Origin: Beroe forskalii | Lineage: Eukaryota > Ctenophora > Nuda > Beroida > Beroidae | Assembly: GCA_011033025.1 (NCBI GenBank) | Contig: WFMF01000082.1 | Span: 434,001 to 498,000, forward strand | Length of the DNA stretch: 64,000 bases | Direction: 5' to 3' | Part shown: positions 23,543 to 33,868 of the stretch, in pieces | How positions within the stretch are numbered: position 1 is the stretch's first letter | Layout of the letters: the number at the start of each line of letters is the position of its first letter | Notes under the pieces: model-generated | Database searches by the model: none | The model's input: only the letters and a program-made list of their open reading frames with translations | Told to the model about the DNA's origin: nothing | Program-made: the position numbers and the translations under genes

Positions 23543-26500
23543 AAATTGATAAACTGAAGCATATTTTCAATGTATTTTCCAATAATTTTGCTCAAGAAAG
23601 CACCTGAAAATCAAGAAGTTAGTTGAAAATAACCGCACGTGCAATATTAAGTTTGCAATTTGTAACACAGAGATATGCACAGATCAAATCTGTGGTTTGT
23701 AGTTTAAAATACAGTACCAATCCGCAACAATAGTATCCACGCGTAGAGAATTTGAAACAGAGGCATAATGGAAATATGCTGACAATAGTGAATTATCGGA
23801 GGAGGGGAGTGACAATCCTCCACTCATGAGCCAGGTGTGTGCCAAGTATAAGCCACTGAGAGTGCTGCCATTATCATAGCTTAAAATGATGAAAAGATGA
23901 CGCTATCACTGCTGAGTCGTACTACCAGGTGGGGGATTCAATTAATTGTGTCTCTTTCGTTTTCTATATTATCACACCAGTGTACTCTCCGTAGGATCGT
24001 TAACGAATAGCAATTGGTCGAAGTGACGCTGTTATCAGGGATCTTAGTTATCAATTGATGACCTGAATCAGCTATATTTTCTTATAGTTGCCCCATTGTC
24101 CACAGAATAAAAGGCACAATTAACTTATCATACTCCTTCTATAAAACCTTGGATTACACCTGTAGTCATGTGTCAAAAGAAAGTTACATTGTCAAGTCGC
24201 AGAAAAGATAAGAGTGACGTCATTATCAGAGTTAACAATGCTGAATTGATGACGTTGACATTTAGACATTGTGAAGTCTAAGAGAACAATGAAGAGATTT
24301 ATACTGGATTGTAGGAAACATTGGATTATTAGATTAGTAGGGTACCTATTGTAAGCACCCTGCGTATGAATAAGATGAGCTGTCAGTGTTTAGAAGTTTC
24401 GACAGAAACTTTCGACGTTTCTCCCCGCCCTAACAGGATACCATGAGTGGGGAGCCCACTATAACATGATACCAATCACCAATAACACAATGTGAGCAGT
24501 ATGTGACTCCCAGTGACGTCACGACTCAACTATATTTCGCGTCATTTCACTGATAATAACTGAATGATCCGTCTGGAGCTATTACAGCATCAGGTGCACA
24601 TGACCCAGAAACTCCGTGTTATTATAAAGGACACTATTTAGAAGTCCTGTGTTAGGGAATGATATAAAGGTGAGCGCTCTGCCATGCAGAACGGTCGGGC
24701 ATACATATTCCATTTGAATATTGTAATAATATTCGCATAACTTGGAAGTGGGTCGGTCCTAGTTACCGCCACCCATCCATCTTGCGAGCATTTACACGTG
24801 TTAATCCTTATATTGACACGTGTATTGGGGATATTTACAAAACAAGGAACCTAGCGGGGCAGGTACAGCAACTGGGTGAACTGACGGGGCAGGTAAAGTA
24901 GTGACTTCTTAATGACTTGGCGTGAAGCCTAGAGTCATGAAGCCTGGACCTATCTAAAATATAGGGCATTCAGATGGAATTGATTCAGATTTGAGACAAT
25001 ATTACTGCTTTGGGTGTACCGGAAATATCTGTGAAATAAATTTATTTAAATGAATATATCAATAGGACACACAGCATGTACACCTGCCTCTTTTGAAGGC
25101 GTAAAAAACATAATTTATTAATTTAATAGTGAAAATAGTGAAAATGGTCCTGAAGTTTTCTTTACGTCCGTACTCAATATACACATTTACTCATTTAAAT
25201 ACAAAGCAAGTAAGAAGACTGTACTGATATAAGTCAGGGAAGTTTACTTGACCTCTTTGGAAAACAAAAATGATAAAACCTTTCAAGAGAAGTTTCTGAC
25301 GACACAGTATGTTGTTTGTTCTAAGTATAACGATCATGGTCAGGTGTTTGTGAAAACTTTGGATAATAAGAAAAGAACAATACAGAGAAACAACAAAAGC
25401 AGACCTATTGATGGCGAATGATGGGGATCAGCTGACTCACTTTATTAATCACTAGAATTTATTCTTTTTATTCTAGAAATAGCGTACATTTCCTCTAGGA
25501 ACTACCTTCGTACACATCATTTATAAACCATCATGAAATTGGTACTGTTTTCCACCTGTGTAAATTTTGTGGCGTGTAAAATTGAAGTCTATCATGTGTT
25601 TCATCATGAATTCAACAGTATAAAACGCCTGCCGCACCTACCTATAGATTGTACTCGTACAAAAATCGTACAGATATTATTCATTAATAAGATAAGTTAA
25701 AAGCAGGCACATAATAATTCACAATTTCAAAGAGAAGAATGTTTCAGAGAATTGATGTTGAGAGGCAGAGAGCAGTATCAAGCGATTTACAACTTTTGGA
25801 AATTTACAAGTTTACATTCGATGATCATTTTTTCCTGTTCCCAATCGCGTTTTTGTTTTACAAAAAGGCATTGAGAAAAGGTTAGCAGAGATCGTGTTTT
25901 GTGGGGGTTGTGTGTATACTACCTTTACGCGTACTGTTAAATCTGAAATAGGTGGTGGTGTGTCGTCGTGGTGGTGGTGGTTGGTACATTTTCATGCATC
26001 CAACTGCTCCTTTATAATATCACTCGCGTCAGAGTAGCTTGGTGTAGTGGCATCCTTTGCATTTTGGACTGCAGCTAGCTAACAGCGTTGTAGGTATTTG
26101 GGTTCAATGCTCTGTTCATTCTGATGTTGAAATTAAAAATTTAAGTTCAATTCTTTAATCATGAAATCAAAACTTTATCAATTTTCACGGAATCAATCAA
26201 ATAATTGATTGGATTTCAATCACATAATCATTTGGCTTTCTTTAAGTAGCGGGAAATTTACAATGGGCAGTATTATAGTTCAATCCTAAAGAATTGACGA
26301 GATGAAAGAAAGACATGAGAGTTTGTCTCGGTCCACTATTGATAATGATGATATATCTGAATCTGTTATCTTAATCTTGTTCAGTAAATATTATATTGTG
26401 TATCTCAATCTTGAAAAACAATTATTAAGGCGGGGTAAAGCAAACATTGCATCAGTTTGATATTTGCACAAAGGAAAATGTAAGTAAAACGGTGATCGTT

Positions 26501-27188
26501 ATGAAACTCTGAACGGCGCGCAACGAATCTTCAAAGAGTTCTCCGAAGCGGGCGCGCGCGAACATTTGGCACGTGGAACGAAATCGCCCACGTGACATGC
26601 GCGCGTCAATTCAAACTTTAAGGAGAGGGAAATATAAAGCGACCGCATAACAACGAAGATTTATAAAATTTATTCCAATTATATTAGTACAGATGACACT
26701 AATTGATTGAAGAAGCGCTATTGACTATTGTATCATGATTTTTATGGTCACCATTCTTTATCGTCGTCAGTAAATAAGTCAGAAAACGATTGTCGATCAA
26801 ATGACGGCATGTTTTTAACAGCTCCAGGGAACAGGAAATTAAGCGCCTGCATACGGGAATTCAAGAAATAATGGTGCATTTTTGTTAAGTTTTTAGATTC
26901 TTACCATTTTAGAGTTCCTTTATTTTCAGGGGTCCAAAGCTTTGTGAGATCAATTGGTTAGATTTTTACCTTTTTCTACTTTATTCCTTAGATTAGCCAG
27001 ATTGAAAGCAACCATTTACCTACCCCTCAAGTGTCAACTAAACTCCACTATAATTTGATTGGATCTCAGCCTCCGCCTTATGAAATGTGATCAAAACTTC
27101 AAAGATTGATCTGACACAAATCAATCTTCATATTAAGAACACAATTTTTGTTTGACGCAATATGGGAACATTTCCAAGTCGAAGTTAA
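23543..27188. other. intergenic, no gene seen
   Basis: 3.6 kb without a recognisable gene. A CpG-rich island of about 100 bp lies at 26508-26608 (GGCGCGC, GCGCGCGCGAAC), followed by ATATAAAG at about 26631. It could be a promoter-like segment, but there is no gene to match it. Confidence 0.45.
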
Positions 27189-27344
27189 CATGTCCAAGTC
27201 AAATAATATTTTAATATTCAGATTAATTAGCTCCACATAACAACTCGACAAGATAACTAGGTCAAACATTTCCAAGTCAAAGAATATTATTATATTCAGA
27301 TTAATTAGCTTCACATAACAACTCGGCAAGGTAACTATGTCAGA
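27189..27344 (+). repeat. 78-bp tandem duplication
   Basis: The units 27189-27266 and 27267-27344 are about 88% identical and share the core ATTCAGATTAATTAGCT. Two copies only. Confidence 0.85.
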
Positions 27345-27554
27345 ATTTGAATCTTTCCCAGAAGCTTAAATATCACTTATCAGAGAGATTGATTTGACAA
27401 GAATAACATGCTTCGTCAAATAGTATTCCAAATTCTCAAATTCGACTGTATGCTAGGATTTCATAAATTAATCAACCATTAAGATAACTGGGACAAAGTT
27501 TTGTGACCCGTGGTTCCATAACCTACTGAATATTGATAAAACCGAATACTGTAC

Positions 27555-27885
27555 ATAATAATGGAAAACTAACATGATAATAAGCGGTTACATGTTGAAG
27601 TCATAAATTAATGGTCGAGGCGACAATTAAGATAATAACGAGGCGTGGGTTCATTATCAAACGGTTTGGGGACCGGAAACAGCTGGGACTATTCTACAGC
27701 CAAACAACATTTCTTCCCACTCGGGTCTGACGACCCTCGTCCGGATTCATCATAAGTAGATTTTTGAGTGCTCCTTTATAAAATAAAATGTCATTTTTAG
27801 CTTTTTTGCACTGTTATTCAGCGGAGACCGTATAACCAAACTTACACGGTCGCTAAAACAAGCTTGGGAGGGGTATAATGGAAAA
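27555..27885 (-). repeat. dispersed repeat, inverted copy of 62470-62880
   Basis: The reverse complement of this stretch matches 62470-62880 in block order. Shared landmarks include CGACCGTGTAAGTTTGGTTA, GGAGCACTCAAAAATCTACT and GAGGGTCGTCAGACCCGAGT, then the CATGTAACCGCTTATTA end. The palindrome GGGTCGTCAGACCC is conserved in both copies. It is probably a non-autonomous mobile element family of unknown class. Confidence 0.8.
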
Positions 27886-28441
27886 TAATCATGAAAAAAG
27901 ATAAGAGCAGGAAATCTGGAAATGATGGCGATATGAACTATGAACTTATGAAGGTAGGACAATGGGTGCGACAATATCAGAGGAAGGAAATTTGTTTCAG
28001 GAAGGTGTCGATTTCAGGAAAAGGATATTCCTTCAGAAAAACGAACAGAAACGGACAGAAAACAGATAAAAAACGGATCACACTTCTGCTTGATCTCACA
28101 CGGAAATACAAGATGAAGCTTATAAACTTATTCATTAGTGGCTGGTGCTATTATCAAAAAACCATTTATCTCCATATTATTTAGACACTGGAGCTGAAAT
28201 AAAAGACCATTATCAAAAAACATTTAGCTCAACAATGGAGCTGCGAATTTGTAAATCAAGCGTGCTTTTCAACCCACCACTAGTAAAATTTAAGATGTGC
28301 ATTGTGCGATTCCCCCTCGCTTACTCATCGAGTATACTACTATGCTATATAACAGTATTAACCTGGACCTGTACGTAGAGCTATTGATTTATTCATTGTG
28401 GAAGGCAGTGTTAGCTGTAATATGGTTGCTAACAAAAGCAT

Positions 28442-28641
28442 AAGCCACTGGTTTAACCATCGGTTGTTGTTATTATTCAGCTCAAGCGACTGGTTTAACC
28501 ATCGGTTGTTGTTATTATTCAACTCAAGCGACTGGTTTAACCATTGGTTGTTGTTATTATTCAACTCAAGCGACTGGTTTAACCATCGGTTGTTGTTATG
28601 ATTCAACTCAAGCGACTGGTTTAACCATCAGTTGTTGTTAA
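28442..28641 (+). repeat. 42-bp minisatellite, about 4.8 units
   Basis: The unit begins AGCGACTGGTTTAACCATCG and ends with GTTGTTGTTATTATTCAACTCA. It is open in several frames on both strands because 42 is a multiple of three; I do not take this as coding. It includes the palindrome GGTTTAACC. Confidence 0.92.
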
Positions 28642-28661
28642 ACAAGACATACTCAAGAGAC

Positions 28662-28990
28662 TTGAGACACTAAAGACACAATAAATACATACTTAAGACA
28701 TTCTTAAGACACACTAAAAACACACTAAGGACACACTAAAGACACAGTAAAGACATACAAAAGACACACTGAAGACACACAAAAGACCCACTAAGTACAC
28801 ACTAAAGACATACCAAAAACATACTAAAGACACACTGAAGACACACTAAATACACACTAAAGACACATTAAAGACATACTAAAGACACACTTAAGACACA
28901 CTGAAGACACACTAAATACACAGTAAAGACATACAAAAGACACACTAAAGACATACTGAAGACACACTGTAGACACACTAAAGACATACG
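28662..28990 (+). repeat. 10-11-bp ACACTAAAGAC repeat array
   Basis: About 30 degenerate units of an ACACTAAAGAC/ATACTAAAGAC type, alternating with CTGAAGACAC. It lies just downstream (minus sense) of the possible exon at 29004-29125 and so could be intronic. Confidence 0.9.
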
Positions 28991-29003
28991 TGACAAGTCT
29001 AAC

Positions 29004-29125
29004 CTGAGGGTGTTGAGCTCGGGGAAGGAGTCAGGGACGACAGGAAGAGAAGCTCTGGTGCTGAGGACAGGTCTCACGGTGGGAGCTGGGGGAGCAGGGG
29101 CAGGCCTACCAGGGGGGCGGTACAT
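29004..29125 (-). CDS. possible internal exon of a proline-rich protein
   Basis: The 122-nt segment is GC-rich in an AT-rich setting. On the minus strand it reads MYRPPGRPAPAPPAPTVRP and then a serine/leucine segment to PELNTLR. It is bounded by a plausible acceptor (TAACTCCCTCAG, AG at 29127-29126) and a donor (CTCAG then GTTAGA, GT at 29003-29002). I found no neighbouring exon I could link to it. The composition contrast and both splice signals support an exon, but this remains tentative; it could also be a repeat fragment. Confidence 0.35.
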
Positions 29126-30178
29126 CTGAGGGAGTTACTCTGAGTAATAGTTTTGAATATAAAAAAGTTTTGAAAATATTTTTGAATATAAAATTTACTG
29201 CCATTAAAAGTTTCAGATAATTTAATTTTACAGGAACTAAAAGTTTCAAATAATTTGAATTGCTTTAATTCTAATTCCTCTTTTCAATCAATATAAGTTT
29301 GGTTATTGTGCTGATAAATTACTGAAGCATAGTATTTAATTAATCTTATAATACAGACTGCATGAATCAAGATTTTCGTCAGATTTTGAGACTTTTTGAC
29401 GAAGAATGACTGTACTATCAGCTTATCTAGTCTTGAGAGACTGTCTAGTTTTTCAGATACCATGTTGGGCGCGGTGAGTCATACATGTGTATATATTTTA
29501 TGGTTCTTCATAACGATATAGATTTATAACGATATAGATTTATACCGTTTAAAAACAAGTTATTTATCAAAGCATTTTGACAAGTTGCTATGTTTAGGGA
29601 GTTTACGAGCACTTGCAGACAAATTTTGACAATTTAACCTCCAAAATTGACATGTTTATGCGGGTTTATGCAGAACATGGGTATTGTGTCAGCTTGTGCA
29701 GAGCTGAAGGGCATCACAGAAATAGAAATAGAAATATCAAATACAGTCTTATTACAAAACATACTTAACCGTATATTCCATGTAATGTCAGACCGCGGAA
29801 AGAGGCTCTTGACGAAACTCTTAACGAAACTAGAAAGCCAAAACGTAAATCCCCAAAATTGAAGAGGCTAAGTGAAATGTTAAGAAACCAAAAATCTTGT
29901 CTGAGAATGTAATGTTAAAAATGAAACGCGTGCCAAAGTTGAAATTGAAAAGCCAAAAAATTAATTTCTTAAAACTGTAAAGAGACCAAAAATGAAAAGC
30001 CAAAGTTAAAAAGAACCCTATGGAATAGCCTGTTTTATATAAGGAAAAGTTCAACGCGGAATGATTTGCAAATTAAAAGAAAATGATTGTTATCATGAGT
30101 TCAGCAGATCAGAGTGCAAAGCTGTTGAAGCAAAGCTGGTGGACGGATGATTTGTTGGATGATCTTGAGCCCAGATCC
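29126..30178. other. intergenic / retrotransposon 3' side, no gene seen
   Basis: The segment 29800-30050 is purine-rich with many AAGCCAAAA-like repeats. The 3' untranslated part of the retrotransposon (minus strand) should end in this stretch, but I could not find a poly(T) run or other clear terminus. Confidence 0.45.
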
Positions 30179-33100
30179 TCATTCTTTCCTCTTCTTTCTT
30201 GTACATGTCTTCTTTCTTGGCTCATCTGAATCGGTGTTGCTCAAATTCTGCTTCGGGAATCGAATGTTCATAATTCTGTGGACATATATGGAGAAGGACA
30301 TCATTAAATCCTTTTGGAACAGTGCTGTCAATCGACCTGGCTCCCAGGATATCAGTGCTGACTTAACTTCTTCTTCCAGTGCTAAGCGCTGTGGATGATA
30401 GTTGGGACAGCTAACAAGGAAGTGCTGTTCGTCCTCGATGATAGGGTCGAAGAACGGTAGGTGGGAAAGTCCCTCTGCTGATGGGTCAGAGCAGATTTTG
30501 CAGCATTTTCTCCAGAATGTGGACTGTGTAAGGACGCTTCCAGCTATTGTACTCGGTGACCCAGCTCTAGGCTGTGACATATATCTCCCTGTCTCGCAGT
30601 TAAGGTTATGGTTACTGGCTCTGAGCCTAGTGAGATATCTTCGTTTGTTGAAATCCTCAATTGTGAGATAGTCTTCAAAGCCTAGTTCTTTTTTGACCAT
30701 AGAGTAAAAGTTTAATTTACTGTAAAGAGGCATTGCTGACTCCCAGGTACTGAGAAACTGATTTTGTAGTGTCATTCTACCTTCTACTGGGTTGATGGTA
30801 CTAGTCATGTTTAATGCTGTCTTGAGGTCGTTGAAGCTGTTGAACCAGCTTAAAGAGAGGTTCTGCTGTTCTATAAAGGCATTTCCTGCAAGCGTTTCAG
30901 TGCTACTTGCTGAAAGGGTCTGGAGCCTTTTGGCATAGTCGAGAACCTGATTGGAAACTTTAATTGCCAGGGGAAATCTACCTGTGTCACCCCAGCAAAC
31001 TAGGTTGGTGGCTTTAGTGGACAGTCCAAGGGTCCATTTCAGGAATTTAAGATGGATGTTCTCGAGAGGGTCATTCGAAAGTCTTGTAATAGCTTTTCTT
31101 GGGTCCACAAGCCAGGCATGGTTCCTCACAGTTTTGAAGAGGTTTGTGTCAAGCAGCCAGATTTGGCAACCATAGGAGACAATTGGTAGAATAAGGGAGT
31201 CAAATAGACGGAAGAGTGAAGCTACTGTGAGGCATCTGGTGTCTACCATGCGCTTAAGGGAGAAATAGGCCCTGAGACCTTTAGTTTTGAGCTCCTTTTG
31301 GGCTCTGCTGAAGCTACCACTGAGTGTGTAAATGATGCCTAAGTAACAGTATTCTCTTGCTGACTGCACTTTCACGTTTCCATAGCGAAGCCCAAAACTG
31401 GTCTTGAGTTGCTTTCCTGATTTGTTGAAGACTAGAGTGGCTGTCTTTGACATGTTAACTGTTAAGCCCCACGTGGAACAAAAGTCATGGACAGTGTTCA
31501 GGAGACTCTGCAGAGAATCTTTGTTTAATGCTAAGAGAACTAGGTCGTCAGCCCAGAGGAGGTGAGTAACTCTACGTGAATTCAGGAGTGGTGCATCGAC
31601 ATTCGATTTGCTGTCTAGGAGTTGTGAGAGTTCAAGAAGGTAGATTTTGAAAAGTTCTGGGCTCATTGGGTGCCCCTGCTCTGTTCCTACATGGACATCG
31701 ATAGCATCGGAGACTTTATGGATCAGTTTGATTTTGGCTTTTGAATTCGTGTACATGTGACGAAGGCAGTTGAAGAATTTACCGTTAACTCCAAGATTGG
31801 TAAGTTTGTAGAGAAGTGCCTCTCTGCACACGGTGTCAAAGGCTTTCTTGAAGTCTATGAAGCAACTAAACAAATACTCCCCCTTTTGAAGCTGTTTTTG
31901 GATGCATGTGTTTAACACAAAGCTATGGTCACTAGTCTGTGCATTCTTGCAGAACCCCAGTTGGTTGATTGGGTCTGGGCAGAGCAGGTTTCTGAAGCAG
32001 ATCAGTCTTTCTAGCAGGATATTAGCAAATAATTTGCCGAGGTTACTACCAACAGCAATAGCACGGTAATTATCTGGATTGTATTTATCCCCCTTTTTAT
32101 GCAGTGGGGTGACAAGGGCTACATTCCACGGATAGATTCCTTTGTCCAAGCATGCATTGAAGACCCTAACAATGCACTTACGGAGAAGAGGGCTGCTGTT
32201 CTTTAGGAATTCATTGGTCAAGCAATCTTCAGATGAGGCCTTGCCAACCTTAAGCTTCTTGATATTGCTTGATAGTTCTTCTTCAGTGATGCGCTTGTTG
32301 AGAGTTTCATCGAGGCTATTTAAGGTTTCTTGAGCCATTGTGTAAGCCTCAACCATATCTGCAGTGACATCATCTGGCAATGCTTTCTGAGCATAGAGAT
32401 CTTTGAAGAACTCGTAAAACGTGACCAGGTCTTGGATGTCCATTGTTTGTGGTTCGTTTCTGAAGGACTTGAGCTTCTTGAATTCAGACCAGTTAATGGT
32501 CCTTTCTCCATTTATTCTGCGGTTTAACTTCATGAAGAACGACCCTTTCTTTCGCTTCAGAATTTTTCTGTATTCCTTTTTCTGCTTATAGTAACCTTCT
32601 CGGTTTTCCTTGGTGGGGGTTTTGCTGGCCCGTTTTGCTAGCTTGTTAGTTTTACGCTTGGCCTTCCGACATTCTATGTCGAACCAACAAGCTTTATTGT
32701 GATGGTTACTTTTAGGCAAAACTTTTTTCCTTTCTAGAGTCTTGTCAGCCACCTCCTGAATAATATTGATGAGCTTGGCGTTGTCAGAGTAGACTTCTTT
32801 GGGGGTCTCTGGAGCTTTGGAGCATAGAAGGTTCATCTTAGCAATGATACTTGGATTACTTTGACCCTTGATAAACTGCTTAGCTGATTCATTGCCCTCA
32901 GCCTTCCATTTGTAACCCGAAGGAACGTCAGCATAATCAGATTCTTTCAGCCCTATACGAAGAGTTGAGATACTGGGGGCTGCAAGTTGGCATATGAGAG
33001 GTTTGTGATCAGAGATGTTGGTCAAGTCTTGAAGCTTTAGTGATGAGATTGTGTTTAGTAACCCATGTGATGCAAGGAGATAGTCAACAACACTTTGGCC

Positions 33101-33868
33101 TCTGTAGTTGATACAGGTGAAGTCACCAAGAACATCTCCTATGACAGTCCCGTTGATGATTTTAGCATTGTGCAGTGTCGCCAGTTCTAAAAGAGCTCTG
33201 CCTCTGTTGTTGATGGTGTTGTCCTTGCTGCACCTGAATCGGTCAGAACTTGAATGGAGATCACTTGATGTCAGGAAATCACCATTAGAGAGGCTCTCCT
33301 GCATGGTTTCTTCCCTCAAACAGAGACTATTTTCAGTACCAGTTCTGGCATTAAAATCTCCACAAATGATGAGGTGGTTATTTCCTCTATGACTTGTTAG
33401 AAAACTGTCGAGACTTTCGATGGTATCCTCGTATGAGCCATTTTCGATCAGTTTCTGCTTGTAAGAAGAATTCACTGGTGAATCATACACATTCACAAGT
33501 ATAGTGTCTGAAGGAAGATTGTTGAGCTTGCGAGAGAGTCTTACTGCTTGAATGTCAGGTGAGAAGTTTTTCGTGTTTATTGGGGTGATAAGTGAGCGTA
33601 GCTCATGCTTGACACCAATGCAAAGACCGCCTGATCTGCTGTCAGGCCTGTTGCTGTTAATACATCTGAAGCCTGGGATTTTGATGCTACGTTTAGTTTC
33701 TTGAAGACAGAGAACGTCACACTGACGGATGGTTGCAAGGAATGTTTCGTCTGTCAATTTGGAGCCTAGTAAGCTGTCATTTGAGTCATGAATGTTCCAG
33801 GATAGTAGGCAAAGATAGTCTTTGTTGTAAGCCACAGGAACACTCGTCTTGTCGAGGTTGCTATTCAT
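30179..33868 (-). CDS. retrotransposon ORF2: AP endonuclease-reverse transcriptase, 1229 aa
   Basis: Makes the nick and copies the element RNA at the target site. The N-terminal endonuclease-exonuclease-phosphatase domain (about residues 15-295) shows LLSWNIHD, LQET, GGLCIGVK, GDFNARTG and SDHKPL, all in the order seen in APE-type LINEs. A basic linker (about 390-450) leads to the reverse transcriptase (about 585-850). It has FIDFKKAFDTV, GTEQGHPMSPELF and the catalytic LLWADDLVLLA, where the usual YADD or FADD is WADD. The C-terminus has a cysteine/histidine motif (CKICSDPS ... EDEQHFLVSCPNYHPQR) common at the end of such elements. The start ATG sits in ATGAATAG, whose TAG ends ORF1, so it may be translated by termination-reinitiation. 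The 1229-aa length is full for the class, with no frameshift. Confidence 0.93.
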   Translation of the reverse strand: MNSNLDKTSVPVAYNKDYLCLLSWNIHDSNDSLLGSKLTDETFLATIRQCDVLCLQETKRSIKIPGFRCINSNRPDSRSGGLCIGVKHELRSLITPINTKNFSPDIQAVRLSRKLNNLPSDTILVNVYDSPVNSSYKQKLIENGSYEDTIESLDSFLTSHRGNNHLIICGDFNARTGTENSLCLREETMQESLSNGDFLTSSDLHSSSDRFRCSKDNTINNRGRALLELATLHNAKIINGTVIGDVLGDFTCINYRGQSVVDYLLASHGLLNTISSLKLQDLTNISDHKPLICQLAAPSISTLRIGLKESDYADVPSGYKWKAEGNESAKQFIKGQSNPSIIAKMNLLCSKAPETPKEVYSDNAKLINIIQEVADKTLERKKVLPKSNHHNKACWFDIECRKAKRKTNKLAKRASKTPTKENREGYYKQKKEYRKILKRKKGSFFMKLNRRINGERTINWSEFKKLKSFRNEPQTMDIQDLVTFYEFFKDLYAQKALPDDVTADMVEAYTMAQETLNSLDETLNKRITEEELSSNIKKLKVGKASSEDCLTNEFLKNSSPLLRKCIVRVFNACLDKGIYPWNVALVTPLHKKGDKYNPDNYRAIAVGSNLGKLFANILLERLICFRNLLCPDPINQLGFCKNAQTSDHSFVLNTCIQKQLQKGEYLFSCFIDFKKAFDTVCREALLYKLTNLGVNGKFFNCLRHMYTNSKAKIKLIHKVSDAIDVHVGTEQGHPMSPELFKIYLLELSQLLDSKSNVDAPLLNSRRVTHLLWADDLVLLALNKDSLQSLLNTVHDFCSTWGLTVNMSKTATLVFNKSGKQLKTSFGLRYGNVKVQSAREYCYLGIIYTLSGSFSRAQKELKTKGLRAYFSLKRMVDTRCLTVASLFRLFDSLILPIVSYGCQIWLLDTNLFKTVRNHAWLVDPRKAITRLSNDPLENIHLKFLKWTLGLSTKATNLVCWGDTGRFPLAIKVSNQVLDYAKRLQTLSASSTETLAGNAFIEQQNLSLSWFNSFNDLKTALNMTSTINPVEGRMTLQNQFLSTWESAMPLYSKLNFYSMVKKELGFEDYLTIEDFNKRRYLTRLRASNHNLNCETGRYMSQPRAGSPSTIAGSVLTQSTFWRKCCKICSDPSAEGLSHLPFFDPIIEDEQHFLVSCPNYHPQRLALEEEVKSALISWEPGRLTALFQKDLMMSFSIYVHRIMNIRFPKQNLSNTDSDEPRKKTCTRKKRKE

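Noticed and set aside
26508-26640. CpG-rich segment followed by ATATAAAG as a promoter
   Set aside because: No gene could be linked to it on either side; reported only within the intergenic entry.
28358-28606. Asn/Leu-rich repeat protein on the minus strand
   Set aside because: It is the reading of a 42-bp minisatellite, open only because the period is a multiple of three.
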